Shown here: in pieces, positions 1 through 8,773 of the stretch
How positions within the stretch are numbered: position 1 is the first letter of the stretch
Layout: each line of letters opens with the position of its first letter
Origin: Heyndrickxia acidiproducens DSM 23148
GTDB lineage: Bacteria; Bacillota; Bacilli; Bacillales; Bacillaceae_C
Assembly (NCBI RefSeq): GCF_000374345.1
Contig: NZ_KB893981.1
Coordinates: forward strand, 33,237-97,236
Length of the DNA stretch: 64,000 nt
Reading direction: 5' to 3'
The notes under the pieces: model-generated
Database searches by the model: none
What the model saw: the letters and a program-made list of their open reading frames with translations, nothing else
Told to the model about the DNA's origin: nothing
Position numbers and translations under genes: made by a program

Positions 1-1298
1 TTGGCGACGGCGTTTTTGAAGTCCATGCCACTGCGGGCGACAACCGCCTCGGCGGTGATGACTTTGACCAGGCGATCATTGATTATCTTGTTGAGGACTT
101 CAAGAAAGAAAATGGCATCGACTTATCAAAAGATAAAATGGCATTGCAACGCTTGAAAGATGCTGCTGAAAAAGCGAAAAAAGACTTATCCGGTGTGACA
201 TCCACGCAAATTTCACTGCCGTTTATCACAGCCGGTGAAGCAGGTCCGCTCCACTTGGAAACAACCTTGACCCGGGCCAAATTTGATGAACTTACTTCCC
301 AGCTTGTTGAACGGACGATGGGGCCAACCCGCCAAGCTTTGCGTGATGCCGGGTTATCCGCTTCAGACATTGATAAAGTGATTTTAGTCGGCGGCTCAAC
401 CCGTATTCCTGCCGTTCAGGAAGCAATCCGCAAAGAAATCGGCCAGGAACCGCACAAAGGTGTAAATCCGGATGAAGTTGTTGCAATGGGCGCGGCCATC
501 CAGGGCGGAGTTCTGACCGGCGATGTCAAAGACGTTGTACTATTGGACGTTACCCCGCTTTCATTAGGGATTGAAACAATGGGCGGTGTATTTACAAAAC
601 TGATCGATCGCAATACCACGATTCCGACATCGAAATCGCAAGTATTCTCAACGGCTGCCGATAACCAAACTGCCGTGGATATTCATGTGTTGCAAGGGGA
701 ACGCCCGATGGCAGCTGACAATAAAACACTGGGCCGTTTCCAATTGTCGGATATTCCGCCTGCACCGCGTGGCATTCCGCAAATCGAAGTCACATTCGAT
801 ATCGATAAAAACGGTATTGTCAATGTCAGCGCCAAAGATCTGGGGACAGGCAAACAACAAAACATTACCATTAAATCTTCGACGACTTTATCAGATGACG
901 AAATCGAACGGATGGTAAAAGAAGCGGAAGAAAATGCAGAAAAAGACAAACAGCGCAAAGAAGAAGTTGAACTTCGCAACGAAGCTGACCAGCTTGTATT
1001 CCAAACGGACAAAACATTGAAAGATCTTGAAGGAAAAGTTGACGCGCAAGAAGTCTCAAAAGCAGAGAAAGCAAAAGACGATTTGAAAGCGGCAATGGAG
1101 AAAAACGATCTCAGCGAAATCCGCGAAAAGAAAGATGCCCTGCAGGAAATCGTCCAAAACCTTTCTGTCAAGCTTTATGAAGAAGCAGCCAAAAAAGCGC
1201 AAACGCAGCAAAATGAAGGCGGCGCACAGGACGGAAAAAAAGGGGATAATGTAGTCGATGCCGATTTTGAAGAGGTTGACGACGACAACAAGAAATAA
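1..1298 (+). CDS. dnaK: Chaperone protein DnaK (Hsp70), 3' part only
   Basis: ATP-dependent Hsp70 chaperone that works with DnaJ and GrpE to fold and refold cytosolic proteins. The window opens inside the gene: frame 3 is open from base 3 and gives about 431 residues, so roughly the first 180 of about 610 residues lie upstream. Visible are the nucleotide-binding-domain segment [11 protein letters not shown], the phosphate-loop segment [11 protein letters not shown], the interdomain linker region [15 protein letters not shown], the substrate-binding beta domain and the charged C-terminal lid ending in an acidic tail. dnaJ follows after 145 bases that hold a terminator-like hairpin and a promoter. 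Identification is certain; the gene is cut by the window edge, not broken. Confidence 0.98.
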   Translation, partial: GDGVFEVHATAGDNRLGGDDFDQAIIDYLVEDFKKENGIDLSKDKMALQRLKDAAEKAKKDLSGVTSTQISLPFITAGEAGPLHLETTLTRAKFDELTSQLVERTMGPTRQALRDAGLSASDIDKVILVGGSTRIPAVQEAIRKEIGQEPHKGVNPDEVVAMGAAIQGGVLTGDVKDVVLLDVTPLSLGIETMGGVFTKLIDRNTTIPTSKSQVFSTAADNQTAVDIHVLQGERPMAADNKTLGRFQLSDIPPAPRGIPQIEVTFDIDKNGIVNVSAKDLGTGKQQNITIKSSTTLSDDEIERMVKEAEENAEKDKQRKEEVELRNEADQLVFQTDKTLKDLEGKVDAQEVSKAEKAKDDLKAAMEKNDLSEIREKKDALQEIVQNLSVKLYEEAAKKAQTQQNEGGAQDGKKGDNVVDADFEEVDDDNKK

Positions 1299-1348
1299 AA
1301 AATTCCGCAGCTAAAATTTTAAAGATACATTGGCTACAAAGTTTACGG

Positions 1349-1390
1349 AAAAAGTCAAAGTCCAGTCTATTCTCGGCTTTGACTTTTTTC
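1349..1390 (+). terminator. Terminator-like hairpin between dnaK and dnaJ
   Basis: Arms AAAAGTCAAAG and CTTTGACTTTT enclose a loop of about 16 bases and are followed by a T run. It would end or attenuate dnaK transcription before dnaJ. The right arm overlaps the -35 box of the promoter listed next. Confidence 0.7.
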
Positions 1391-1408
1391 GTATCCCAAT
1401 GCTACAAT
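1379..1408 (+). promoter_or_regulatory. SigA-type promoter in front of dnaJ
   Basis: TTGACT (1379-1384), an 18-base spacer, then TACAAT (1403-1408), 35 bases before the dnaJ start. The -35 box lies in the right arm of the dnaK terminator hairpin. It would give dnaJ-prmA-rsmE-mtaB transcription independent of the heat-shock promoter upstream. Activity is inferred from the match to consensus. Confidence 0.65.
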
Positions 1409-1443
1409 TAGCTTTATGTGAAATGTTTCGGGAGTGAGAAGAA

Positions 1444-2574
1444 ATGAGTAAACGGGATTATTATGAAGTGCTAGGCGTTGAGAAAACAGCAACGAAAGAT
1501 GAAATTAAAAGAGCTTACCGGAAACTTTCCAAAAAATACCACCCGGATATCAACAAGGCGCCGGACGCGGCCGATAAATTTAAAGAAATCACAGAGGCGT
1601 ACGAAGTATTAAGCGACGATCAAAAACGCGCCCAGTATGACCAATTCGGCCATGAAGGCCCGAGCCAGGGATTTGGCGGCGGCGGTTTCGGCGGGGCTGA
1701 TTTTGGCGGCGGCTTCGGATTCGAAGATATTTTCAGCACCTTTTTCGGGGGCGGGGGCAGAAGAAACGACCCGAATTCGCCAAGACAGGGGGCAGACCTT
1801 CAATATACGATGACACTCGACTTTGAAGAAGCTGTCTTTGGAAAAGAAACAGACGTGCAGATTCCGCGCGAAGAGACGTGTGACACATGCCACGGTTCAG
1901 GCGCAAAACCGGGAACGAAACCGGAAACATGCCCGCACTGCCACGGCACAGGCCAGTTGAATACGGAACAAAACACGCCGTTCGGACGCATTGTCAACCG
2001 CAGAGTATGCCACCACTGCAGCGGTACCGGAAAAATCATTAAAGACAAATGCAGAACATGCGGCGGCACCGGAAAAGTGAAAAAGCGCCGTAAGATTCAC
2101 GTGAAAATTCCAGCCGGCATTGATGACGGCCAGCAACTGAGAGTGGCAGGCCAGGGTGAACCAGGAATAAACGGCGGCCCTGCAGGTGACCTGTATATTG
2201 TTTTTCACGTCAAGCCGCATGAATTGTTTGAACGTGATGGCGATGATATTTATTGTGAAATCCCAATTGCCTTCACGCAGGCTGCTTTGGGGGATGAAAT
2301 CGAAGTGCCGACACTGCACGGCAAAGTGAAACTCAAAATTCCGGCTGGCACGCAATCCGGTACAAAATTCCGGCTGCGCGGCAAAGGGGTTCCAAATGTC
2401 CATGGCTATGGAACCGGCGATCAGCACTGTATTGCAAAAATCATTACACCAACGAAACTGACTGAGAAGCAAAAACAGATTTTACGGGAGTTTGCGGAAG
2501 TCAGCGGAAAGGTCCCGGATGAACAATCCAGCAATTTTTTTGATAAAATGAAAAAAGCATTTAAAGGGGACTAA
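1444..2574 (+). CDS. dnaJ: Chaperone protein DnaJ (Hsp40 co-chaperone)
   Basis: Co-chaperone that delivers substrates to DnaK and stimulates its ATPase. All class I parts are present in 376 residues: an N-terminal J domain (about 1-70) with HPD at 33-35, a Gly/Phe-rich stretch (about 75-110), four zinc-finger repeats ([32 protein letters not shown], about 145-215) and the C-terminal substrate-binding domain. The start is ATG with GGAGTGAG upstream. It is followed by prmA after 22 bases, so dnaJ, prmA, rsmE and mtaB form one transcription unit, as known for the B. subtilis dnaK operon. Confidence 0.98.
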   Translation: MSKRDYYEVLGVEKTATKDEIKRAYRKLSKKYHPDINKAPDAADKFKEITEAYEVLSDDQKRAQYDQFGHEGPSQGFGGGGFGGADFGGGFGFEDIFSTFFGGGGRRNDPNSPRQGADLQYTMTLDFEEAVFGKETDVQIPREETCDTCHGSGAKPGTKPETCPHCHGTGQLNTEQNTPFGRIVNRRVCHHCSGTGKIIKDKCRTCGGTGKVKKRRKIHVKIPAGIDDGQQLRVAGQGEPGINGGPAGDLYIVFHVKPHELFERDGDDIYCEIPIAFTQAALGDEIEVPTLHGKVKLKIPAGTQSGTKFRLRGKGVPNVHGYGTGDQHCIAKIITPTKLTEKQKQILREFAEVSGKVPDEQSSNFFDKMKKAFKGD

Positions 2575-2596
2575 TATTGTTAGGAGCTGGTGGTCG

Positions 2597-3535
2597 ATGA
2601 AATGGTCAGAAATTATGATCCATACGGCAAATGAAGCAGTAGATCCGATTTCTAATATTTTATATGAAGCAGGTGCGGGCGGCATTGTCATTGAAGATTC
2701 GAATGAGCTGTTAAAAGAACATGAAGACAAATTCGGTGAAATTTACGAGTTGGACCCGGATGATTTCCCGGAAGAAGGGGTCATCATCAAAGCCTATTTG
2801 CCGGTTAACAGCTTTTTGGGTGAAACGGTAGAAGAAATCAAACAATCCATCACCAATCTAACGACATTTGATATCGACATCGGCCCGAATAAAGTGACAA
2901 TCAGTGAAGTGCATGAAGAAGAGTGGGCGACTGCCTGGAAAAAATACTATAACCCTGTTAAAATTTCCGAAAAGTTTACGATTGTCCCGACTTGGGAAAA
3001 CTATCATCCGGTATCCAGTGATGAACTGATCATTGAATTGGATCCGGGCATGGCTTTCGGAACCGGGACCCATCCGACAACTGTGATGTGCATCCAGGCG
3101 CTCGAAAGGACGGTTAAACCCGGAGACAAAGTCATTGATGTCGGCACAGGATCCGGTGTTCTCAGCATTGCCGCTGCGCTGCTTGGGGCCAAAGAGGTAA
3201 CCGCCTTTGACTTGGATGAAGTTGCCGTCCATTCGGCGCGGCTGAATGTGAAATTAAACAAAGTCCAGGACCGTGTCCGTGTCAGCCAAAATGATTTGCT
3301 TAGAGGCGTTGACGGGCAGGCCGATGTTGTTGTTTCCAATATTTTGGCCGAAATTATCGTAAAGATTACGGAAGACGCGGCAAATGTGGTCAAACCAGGC
3401 GGCTTTTTCATCACTTCCGGCATTATCAAGCAAAAGAAAGAACTCGTAAAAGATGCGCTCATGACTGCACAATTCACGATTGAAGAAACACTGGTCATGG
3501 AAGACTGGGTCGCATTTATCGCAAAGCGCAGGTGA
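2597..3535 (+). CDS. prmA: Ribosomal protein L11 methyltransferase PrmA
   Basis: SAM-dependent enzyme that methylates ribosomal protein L11 (trimethylation in the E. coli enzyme). The 312-residue protein has a family-typical N-terminal L11-recognition domain and a Rossmann methyltransferase domain with the SAM motif [15 protein letters not shown] near residue 180 and the catalytic-loop segment [10 protein letters not shown]. The start is ATG preceded by AGGAGCTGG. The stop codon is 5 bases upstream of the preferred rsmE ATG, consistent with coupled translation inside the dnaJ operon. Confidence 0.96.
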   Translation: MKWSEIMIHTANEAVDPISNILYEAGAGGIVIEDSNELLKEHEDKFGEIYELDPDDFPEEGVIIKAYLPVNSFLGETVEEIKQSITNLTTFDIDIGPNKVTISEVHEEEWATAWKKYYNPVKISEKFTIVPTWENYHPVSSDELIIELDPGMAFGTGTHPTTVMCIQALERTVKPGDKVIDVGTGSGVLSIAAALLGAKEVTAFDLDEVAVHSARLNVKLNKVQDRVRVSQNDLLRGVDGQADVVVSNILAEIIVKITEDAANVVKPGGFFITSGIIKQKKELVKDALMTAQFTIEETLVMEDWVAFIAKRR

Positions 3536-3540
3536 CAGTC

Positions 3541-4293
3541 ATGCAGCGGTACTTTTTGAATCAAACCTATCATGATGAAAAAGAAGTGAAACTGCAGGGC
3601 GAAATTTACCATCACATTGCCCGTGTCATGCGAATGCCTGCAGGTGCCCGCTTTTACTGCGTATTTCAAGAAGAAAAGGCATGTATATGTGAAATCCGCA
3701 AGATTACAGCTGATACAGTTTTTGCGGAAATTATGGAATGGGAAAAAACCGGAAAAGAACTGCCGGTACACATAACGATTGCGAGCGGACTGCCAAAGGG
3801 CGATAAGCTGGAATGGATCATCCAGAAAGCGACAGAACTGGGCGCTTATGAATTTCTTCCTTTTATCGCGGCCCGCTCCATTGTGAAATGGGATGAAAAG
3901 AAGGAGAAGAAAAAACGCGGACGCTGGCAGAAAATTGCCGTCGAAGCCGCGGAACAATCGCATCGCCAGCACGCTCCATCCGTCAATCCCCCGGTTGCTT
4001 TCAAAGAGCTGCTCAATCTAAGCCGTACATACAATCATAAACTTGTTGCTTTTGAAGAAAACGCAAAACAGGGGGAGCAGCATCATTTTGCAGAAACGCT
4101 GGCGGACATGAAAGAAGGGGAATCGGCGCTGATTGTTTTCGGGCCTGAAGGCGGTTTGACCCGGGAAGAAGTGGACAAACTTACCGAATACGGATTTCGG
4201 GCATGCGGGCTTGGCCCAAGGATTTTACGGGCTGAAACAGCACCATTATATGCGTTATCCGCAATTTCTTATCATTTAGAATTAATGAGGTGA
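3541..4293 (+). CDS. rsmE: 16S rRNA m3U1498 methyltransferase RsmE
   Basis: SPOUT-family methyltransferase that makes 3-methyluridine at 16S rRNA position 1498 in the decoding region. The 250-residue protein carries the C-terminal trefoil-knot SAM motifs FGPEGGLTREE and GLGPRILRAETAPLYALSAI, and the N-terminal segment is the PUA-like RNA-binding part. The ATG giving MQRYF is chosen because that N-terminus is conserved in the family; a GTG nine bases upstream overlaps the prmA stop and is possible. The 3' end overlaps the possible early start of mtaB. Corresponds to B. subtilis yqeU. Confidence 0.95.
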   Translation: MQRYFLNQTYHDEKEVKLQGEIYHHIARVMRMPAGARFYCVFQEEKACICEIRKITADTVFAEIMEWEKTGKELPVHITIASGLPKGDKLEWIIQKATELGAYEFLPFIAARSIVKWDEKKEKKKRGRWQKIAVEAAEQSHRQHAPSVNPPVAFKELLNLSRTYNHKLVAFEENAKQGEQHHFAETLADMKEGESALIVFGPEGGLTREEVDKLTEYGFRACGLGPRILRAETAPLYALSAISYHLELMR

Positions 4294-4298
4294 ATGTG

Positions 4299-5651
4299 AT
4301 GTCAACAGTAGCATTCCATACGCTAGGATGCAAAGTCAACCATTATGAAACGGAAGCCATTTGGCAGCTGTTTAAGCAGGCAGGATATGAAAGGGTCGAT
4401 TTTGAAGCAACTTCAGATGTATACGTCATTAATACATGTACAGTTACGAATACCGGCGATAAAAAAAGCCGGCAGACCATCCGCCGCGCCGTCAGAAAAA
4501 ATCCGGATGCCGTGATTTGCGTAACGGGTTGCTACGCGCAAACTTCACCGGGTGAAGTGATGGAGATTCCGGGCGTGGATGTTGTCGTCGGGACACAGGA
4601 CCGCGTTAAAATGCTTGACTATATTGAGCAGTACCGCAAACAACGCCAGCCGATCAATGGCGTTAAAAATATCATGAAAAACCGCGTCTATGAAGAAATG
4701 GACGTGCCTTATTTCACAGACCGCCATCGCGCGTCCTTGAAAATCCAGGAAGGCTGCAACAATTTCTGTACATTTTGTATCATCCCGTGGGCACGCGGCC
4801 TGATGCGTTCACGCGATCCGCAGGAAGTCATCAGACAGGCACAGCAGCTGGTTGATGCCGGCTATAAGGAACTGATTTTAACAGGCATCCATACCGGCGG
4901 ATACGGGCAGGATTTTAAAGATTACAATCTTGCCATGCTGCTGAAAGATCTGGAGGCGCAGGTACACGGTTTAAAACGTGTCCGTATTTCATCCATTGAA
5001 GCGAGCCAGTTGACGGATGAAGTAATTGATGTCATCCGCAATTCAAAGATTATCGTCCGCCATATGCATGTACCGCTCCAGTCCGGTTCCGACACAGTAC
5101 TAAAAAGAATGCGCCGCAAATATACAATGGCCCAATTTGCAGAACGCATTACGAAATTAAAAGCAGCGCTCCCGGGCCTTGCGCTCACTTCAGATGTCAT
5201 TGTCGGCTTTCCGGGTGAAACCGAAGAAGAATTCATGGAAACGTACAATTTTATTAAAGAATACCAATTTGCTGAGCTCCATGTTTTCCCGTATTCGCCA
5301 AGGACGGGGACGCCAGCTGCCAGGATGGCGGACCAAATTGATGAAAATGTCAAAAATGAACGCGTGCACCGTTTGATTACATTATCGGACCAATTGGCAA
5401 AAGCATACGCCTCTAAATTTGAAAATGAAGTACTGGAAGTGATTCCGGAAGAACGGTTTAAAGAAGATCCGCACAGCGGCCTGTATGAAGGTTATTCGGA
5501 TAATTACATGAAAATCGTGTTCCCGGCAACGGAAGATATGGTTGGGAAGCTTGTGAAGGTTAAAATTACAAAAGCAGGCTATCCATACAGCGAAGCCCAG
5601 TTTGTCAGAGTAATGGATGATGCCGGGCCGGCCGTTGACCAGGCGATGTAA
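4299..5651 (+). CDS. mtaB: tRNA t6A37 methylthiotransferase MtaB
   Basis: Radical-SAM methylthiotransferase converting t6A to ms2t6A at position 37 of ANN-decoding tRNAs. The 450 residues comprise the UPF0004 domain with its three cluster cysteines (in TLGCK, NTCTVT, TGCYA), the radical-SAM CX3CX2C motif CNNFCTFC near residue 150, and a C-terminal TRAM domain. The chosen ATG has AGGTG seven bases upstream; a GTG at 4290 overlapping the rsmE stop is the alternative. Last gene of the dnaK operon in B. subtilis (yqeV). A strong terminator follows about 155 bases downstream. Confidence 0.96.
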   Translation: MSTVAFHTLGCKVNHYETEAIWQLFKQAGYERVDFEATSDVYVINTCTVTNTGDKKSRQTIRRAVRKNPDAVICVTGCYAQTSPGEVMEIPGVDVVVGTQDRVKMLDYIEQYRKQRQPINGVKNIMKNRVYEEMDVPYFTDRHRASLKIQEGCNNFCTFCIIPWARGLMRSRDPQEVIRQAQQLVDAGYKELILTGIHTGGYGQDFKDYNLAMLLKDLEAQVHGLKRVRISSIEASQLTDEVIDVIRNSKIIVRHMHVPLQSGSDTVLKRMRRKYTMAQFAERITKLKAALPGLALTSDVIVGFPGETEEEFMETYNFIKEYQFAELHVFPYSPRTGTPAARMADQIDENVKNERVHRLITLSDQLAKAYASKFENEVLEVIPEERFKEDPHSGLYEGYSDNYMKIVFPATEDMVGKLVKVKITKAGYPYSEAQFVRVMDDAGPAVDQAM

Positions 5652-5655
5652 TAGC

Positions 5656-5711
5656 AATAAGGGAGCCGGAAGTGGCAGAAATCTTGCCAAAATAGCCGGC
5701 CGTTCCTTATT
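5656..5711. repeat. Inverted repeat downstream of mtaB
   Basis: Outer arms AATAAGG and CCTTATT enclose CCGG/CCGG and an inner TGGCA/TGCCA pair, giving a nested hairpin without a T run. It could be an RNA 3' end structure; function unknown. Confidence 0.4.
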
Positions 5712-5796
5712 AAATCCGGAAGAAGTGCAGAACGTGAGGAGACATTAAGAAGCTGTAAAGCGAATGCAAGCGTTCAGGCTTCAAAATGCACAGGTT

Positions 5797-5836
5797 AAAA
5801 AGGGCCGGGGATTGAATTCCCCGGTTCTTTATTTTT
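5797..5836. terminator. Bidirectional terminator between mtaB and yqeW
   Basis: Stem CCGGGGA / TCCCCGG with a 6-base loop. T-rich DNA follows on the right and A-rich DNA precedes on the left, so it can serve both the rightward mtaB operon and the leftward transporter gene, whose coding region ends at 5829. Confidence 0.75.
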
Positions 5837-6752
5837 TCCCGTGGACTGTAATTACTAAGCGCCCGAACTGCCCGGCAAAAGGCAGGACAATTAAAGAGGA
5901 AGCGAGATTAAACAGGAGGCTTGCGTGTGCCAATTGCTGATCCGGAAAATTGGAAAGCGCCCGGCAAAAATCAGCGAGCAACGGGATAAATGGAAAAAAA
6001 ATAAGGGCCCCGCCGGCATTCAGCCAAATGTGCGTATAAGCCGTTAAACGTGGCTCTTCCCCGGCGCCGAAGCTTGCAAGCAGGCCTGTTATGCAGGTGC
6101 CGATATTTGCGCCGAGCATAATCGCAATCCCGGTTTCCAGCGGAAACACTCCGGAACTGATAAAGCCCATCGCCATTCCGATCGTCACCGTACTCGATTG
6201 GATGGTGGCGGAAAGCAGGATGCCGAGTAAGAAGGCAAGAATAATATGTGCTTTTAACATGATAAACAAATGCTGGATCATTGTTGTTTTTGAAATGGGA
6301 ACGGCAAGCCATTCAAACCCGCGCATGGCGGCAAACACGAGCGCAAGCCCGAACAATATGTATCCGGCACTCTTGATACGTTGATGCTTAAAAAACTGTA
6401 AGAGCAATCCTGCGGCGAGTAATGGCAGGCACAGGTTTGATAACTTGAACGTCAGCAGTTCCAAAGTAAAAGTGGTGCCGATGTTCGTCCCTAAAATAAT
6501 CCCGATCGATTGCGTAAATGTCAACAGCCTGGCGGATACCAGCCCGACTGTAATCACCATCACGGCGGAACTGCTTTGCAGGAGGGCGGTCATCAGCATC
6601 CCGAACAGCATGCCGGTCAAAGGCGTTCTCGTAAACCGTTTCAGCCATACCTCAATTGCGCCTGCGGAAAGGTTAAACAGGCCGGTTCTGAGCCTTGTAA
6701 TGCCAAATAAAAATGTAATCGTCAAACCGATAAACCAGCAGATATAAAGCAT
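5829..6752 (-). CDS. yqeW: Na+/Pi-cotransporter family membrane protein (YqeW-like)
   Basis: Integral membrane protein of the NptA / Na-Pi cotransporter II family, predicted to couple sodium to anion (phosphate) movement; the substrate of this member is not established. The 307 residues are almost entirely hydrophobic and show the family's internal duplication: ALLQSSSAV followed by GTNIGTT in the first half, and ATIQSSTVT followed by GANIGTC in the second. The ATG at 6752 is preferred because a G-rich Shine-Dalgarno lies just upstream; an in-frame ATG at 6794 would add 14 unlikely residues. Monocistronic, oriented opposite to its neighbours. Confidence 0.85.
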   Translation of the reverse strand: MLYICWFIGLTITFLFGITRLRTGLFNLSAGAIEVWLKRFTRTPLTGMLFGMLMTALLQSSSAVMVITVGLVSARLLTFTQSIGIILGTNIGTTFTLELLTFKLSNLCLPLLAAGLLLQFFKHQRIKSAGYILFGLALVFAAMRGFEWLAVPISKTTMIQHLFIMLKAHIILAFLLGILLSATIQSSTVTIGMAMGFISSGVFPLETGIAIMLGANIGTCITGLLASFGAGEEPRLTAYTHIWLNAGGALIFFPFIPLLADFCRALSNFPDQQLAHASLLFNLASSLIVLPFAGQFGRLVITVHGKK

Positions 6753-6870
6753 GTCCTCCCCCCCCATAATGATCTTATGGGAAAGGGGATGCAATCATGA
6801 CAATCATTTAAAAAAGCAAGTAACTGAACATCCCGGCAGAGCCGGAGATGAACAAGCGAAACGTTTCCGC

Positions 6871-6919
6871 ACCGGCTTTCTATTAAAACCGCCTATAACC
6901 CCTTTAATAGAAAGCCGGT
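6871..6919. repeat. Perfect 17-bp inverted repeat (large hairpin)
   Basis: ACCGGCTTTCTATTAAA at 6871-6887 is exactly complementary to 6903-6919, with a 15-base loop. It lies 26 bases beyond the acyP stop on the minus strand and has no T run, so it is not a classical terminator. It could be an mRNA 3' stabiliser or a protein-binding site. Confidence 0.6.
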
Positions 6920-6945
6920 ACCCGACCCATGCTTAGCCGCGGGCG

Positions 6946-7230
6946 TTAATAGCGCACATTGAACTCTTTAAAATCCTCCTGTACCGGCAAATATTCAATT
7001 TCGATGCCTTCCACCTTTGCAAAACGGGAAGGTCCCTTTTTCAATCCTTCAATAAATTCATCCAGATGCTTTTTTTTGCCTTCAGCCATGACTTCGACAC
7101 TGCCGTCGTCTTTATTTTTCACCCACCCGGAAATATCGTGCTGTCTTGCCAGATTTAAGGTGTAATAGCGGAACCCGACCCCCTGTACCCGGCCGGTCAC
7201 GATGATATGCGCCAGTTCTGTTGTACCCAT
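6946..7230 (-). CDS. acyP: Acylphosphatase
   Basis: Small cytosolic hydrolase that cleaves carboxyl-phosphate bonds in acyl phosphates. The 94-residue protein has the full signature: GRVQGVGFR with the phosphate-binding Arg21, and GWVKNKDDGSVE with the catalytic Asn39. The start at 7230 is preceded by GGAGGAATCTGC, a good ribosome site; an upstream in-frame ATG is unlikely. Stands alone between the yqeW-type gene and rpsU; the inverted repeat at 6871-6919 lies just past its stop. Related to B. subtilis YflL. Confidence 0.93.
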   Translation of the reverse strand: MGTTELAHIIVTGRVQGVGFRYYTLNLARQHDISGWVKNKDDGSVEVMAEGKKKHLDEFIEGLKKGPSRFAKVEGIEIEYLPVQEDFKEFNVRY

Positions 7231-7562
7231 GCAGATTCCTCCAGTTTGTTTGGTGCGAGTCAATCAATCATTCTATTAAATTATAAAGATTACAGTGCAA
7301 TGATGGCAAGCACATCGCAGTCTTCGGGCTGAAAACATATCACGGAATGGAAACTTTTTGCCGCAGCACCCGGAATCTCAGGCTGCGGTGACAGCAGCCA
7401 TGAAAGGGGCGGCAGGATCCTTTGTGTTTAAAAACATTCTGGAAAATGAATCTTGCAGGTTTAGGTTGTTGACCTAATATAGAGGATATTATATAATTAT
7501 AAAGTACATGGTTTACCATGTTTGACATGTAACCGTTTGTGTTCGGAGGGAGGGAAAGAGAG
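7231..7562. other. Intergenic region upstream of rpsU
   Basis: A 332-base gap between the divergent acyP and rpsU genes. The right part holds a near-consensus promoter and the rpsU Shine-Dalgarno (CGGAGGGAGG at about 7543). I see no coding sequence or RNA gene in the left part. Confidence 0.6.
7469..7497 (+). promoter_or_regulatory. Strong SigA-type promoter for rpsU-yqeY
   Basis: TTGACC (7469-7474), a 17-base spacer and TATAAT (7492-7497), 65 bases before rpsU. Near-perfect match, as expected for a ribosomal protein gene. Confidence 0.85.
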
Positions 7563-7736
7563 ATGTCAAAAACAGTCGTTCGCAAAAACGAATCGCTTGA
7601 AGATGCTCTTCGTCGCTTCAAACGTTCAGTTTCTAAAACAGGAACTTTGCAGGAATACAGAAAGCGCGAATTTTACGAAAAACCAAGCGTAAGACGCAAG
7701 AAAAAGTCAGAAGCTGCCAGAAAACGTAAGTATTAA
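7563..7736 (+). CDS. rpsU: 30S ribosomal protein S21
   Basis: Component of the small ribosomal subunit, needed for efficient initiation. 57 residues, highly basic, with the family's N-terminal [20 protein letters not shown] and a Lys/Arg-rich tail ([14 protein letters not shown]). The ATG at 7563 is chosen over an upstream in-frame start because it matches the conserved N-terminus MSKTVVR and has a strong GGAGGGAGGG ribosome site. yqeY starts 14 bases after its stop, so the two are cotranscribed from the near-consensus promoter upstream. Confidence 0.98.
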   Translation: MSKTVVRKNESLEDALRRFKRSVSKTGTLQEYRKREFYEKPSVRRKKKSEAARKRKY

Positions 7737-7750
7737 GAGAGGGTGGAATA

Positions 7751-8197
7751 ATGAGTCTTCTCGAGCGTTTAAATGACGATATTAAACAAGCGATGAAAAA
7801 CAAAGAAAAAGATAAACTCTCGGTAATTCGCATGCTGAAAGCAGCCGTTCAAAACGAGGCAATCAAGCTCGGGAAAGATGAATTGACGGATGATGAAGAG
7901 TTGACTGTCCTTTCTCGCGAAGTAAAGCAACGCAAAGACTCCCTCCAGGAATTTGAAAAAGCGGGTCGCAACGACCTGGTTGAAAAAGTTCAAAATGAAT
8001 TAACTTATGTGGGTGTATATATGCCTGAACAGCTTTCTGAAGGTGAGCTCCTGGAAATCGTTAAAAAAACGATCCAGGAAGTGCACGCTGCTTCAAAAGC
8101 GGATTTTGGCAAAGTAATGGGCGCTGTGATGCCTAAAGTAAAAGGCAGAATCGACGGTTCAATTGTTAAAAATGTCGTTCAGCAGCAACTTTCCTAA
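7751..8197 (+). CDS. yqeY: GatB/YqeY domain protein
   Basis: Small soluble protein related to the C-terminal tail domain of GatB, the amidotransferase subunit that recognises misacylated tRNA. The precise role of stand-alone YqeY is not settled. 148 residues, mainly helical, beginning [18 protein letters not shown], with the conserved middle [19 protein letters not shown] and end [16 protein letters not shown]. The Shine-Dalgarno is GAGAGGGTGG. Cotranscribed with rpsU, as in most Firmicutes, and ended by a strong hairpin. Confidence 0.93.
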   Translation: MSLLERLNDDIKQAMKNKEKDKLSVIRMLKAAVQNEAIKLGKDELTDDEELTVLSREVKQRKDSLQEFEKAGRNDLVEKVQNELTYVGVYMPEQLSEGELLEIVKKTIQEVHAASKADFGKVMGAVMPKVKGRIDGSIVKNVVQQQLS

Positions 8198-8207
8198 CGA
8201 ATGTTGA

Positions 8208-8241
8208 AAAGCCGGAAATCATTTGATTTCCGGCTTTATGT
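8208..8241 (+). terminator. Terminator of rpsU-yqeY
   Basis: AAAGCCGGAAATC, a 4-base loop, then GATTTCCGGCTTT: a 13-bp perfect stem starting 11 bases after the yqeY stop codon. The T tail is short, but stem strength supports the call. Confidence 0.8.
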
Positions 8242-8477
8242 ATGTTCATATGTAATGACAATGCATCCAATCAAAGGCTGCGCGCATGATAGGAAACGAA
8301 CTAAAAAAGCCGGCCGATTTAAATTCTTGCCAAATGGTAGCCGTTTAGCGGGATGGCCTGTTTGGCTGTTTGCACCAGCCAGTGTCCAATCCGCTTAGCG
8401 TTTGTAAGAAAATCGCAAAAAAAGTGATGAACCCCTGTTTTCATTCATAAATATGAGATGAAAGGGGGTTCTTTTTT

Positions 8478-8762
8478 ATGGCAAAAAAGTGGAGGCACCA
8501 GCTGCAAAAATGGATGACGCAAAAAATGGAACTTCCGCAGGATGTCACAATGGACCTCCCCCGTATCACGATGATCGGGCAGATTCATATTTACATTGAA
8601 AATCACCGCGGTTTACTTACGTTTACAGACAAAGAACTCCGGCTGCTTCTGAAGAACGGGCAACTACTGATTAAAGGCCAGTCTTTTGTCATAAAGACCA
8701 TTTTACCCGAAGAAATCTTATTAGAAGGAAAAATAGATGAAGTCGTGTATTTGAATGAATAG
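8478..8762 (+). CDS. yqfC: Sporulation protein YqfC
   Basis: Small protein made in the mother cell in B. subtilis and grouped with YqfD; its molecular activity is unknown. 94 residues with a basic N-terminus (AKKWRHQLQKWMTQKM), the family core PRITMIGQIHIYIENHRG and a short hydrophobic C-terminal half. The start is ATG behind AAAGGGGG. The stop lies 11 bases before the yqfD start, so the pair is an operon. The 280 bases upstream contain a CATAAATA element that might be a SigE -10 box, but I could not find a convincing -35 box. Confidence 0.9.
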   Translation: MAKKWRHQLQKWMTQKMELPQDVTMDLPRITMIGQIHIYIENHRGLLTFTDKELRLLLKNGQLLIKGQSFVIKTILPEEILLEGKIDEVVYLNE

Positions 8763-8773
8763 GGGTGGCTTTT

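Noticed and set aside
683..1171. Long minus-strand open frames inside dnaK (and similar ones inside prmA, dnaJ, era and pbpA)
   Set aside because: Antisense shadows of strongly conserved genes, with Ser/Cys/Phe-rich translations and no ribosome sites.
8201..8398. 65-codon plus-strand frame after yqeY
   Set aside because: Begins inside the terminator hairpin, no ribosome site, no recognisable sequence.
8440..8460. SigE promoter for yqfC-yqfD
   Set aside because: CATAAATA resembles a SigE -10 but no convincing -35 lies 14-16 bases upstream.
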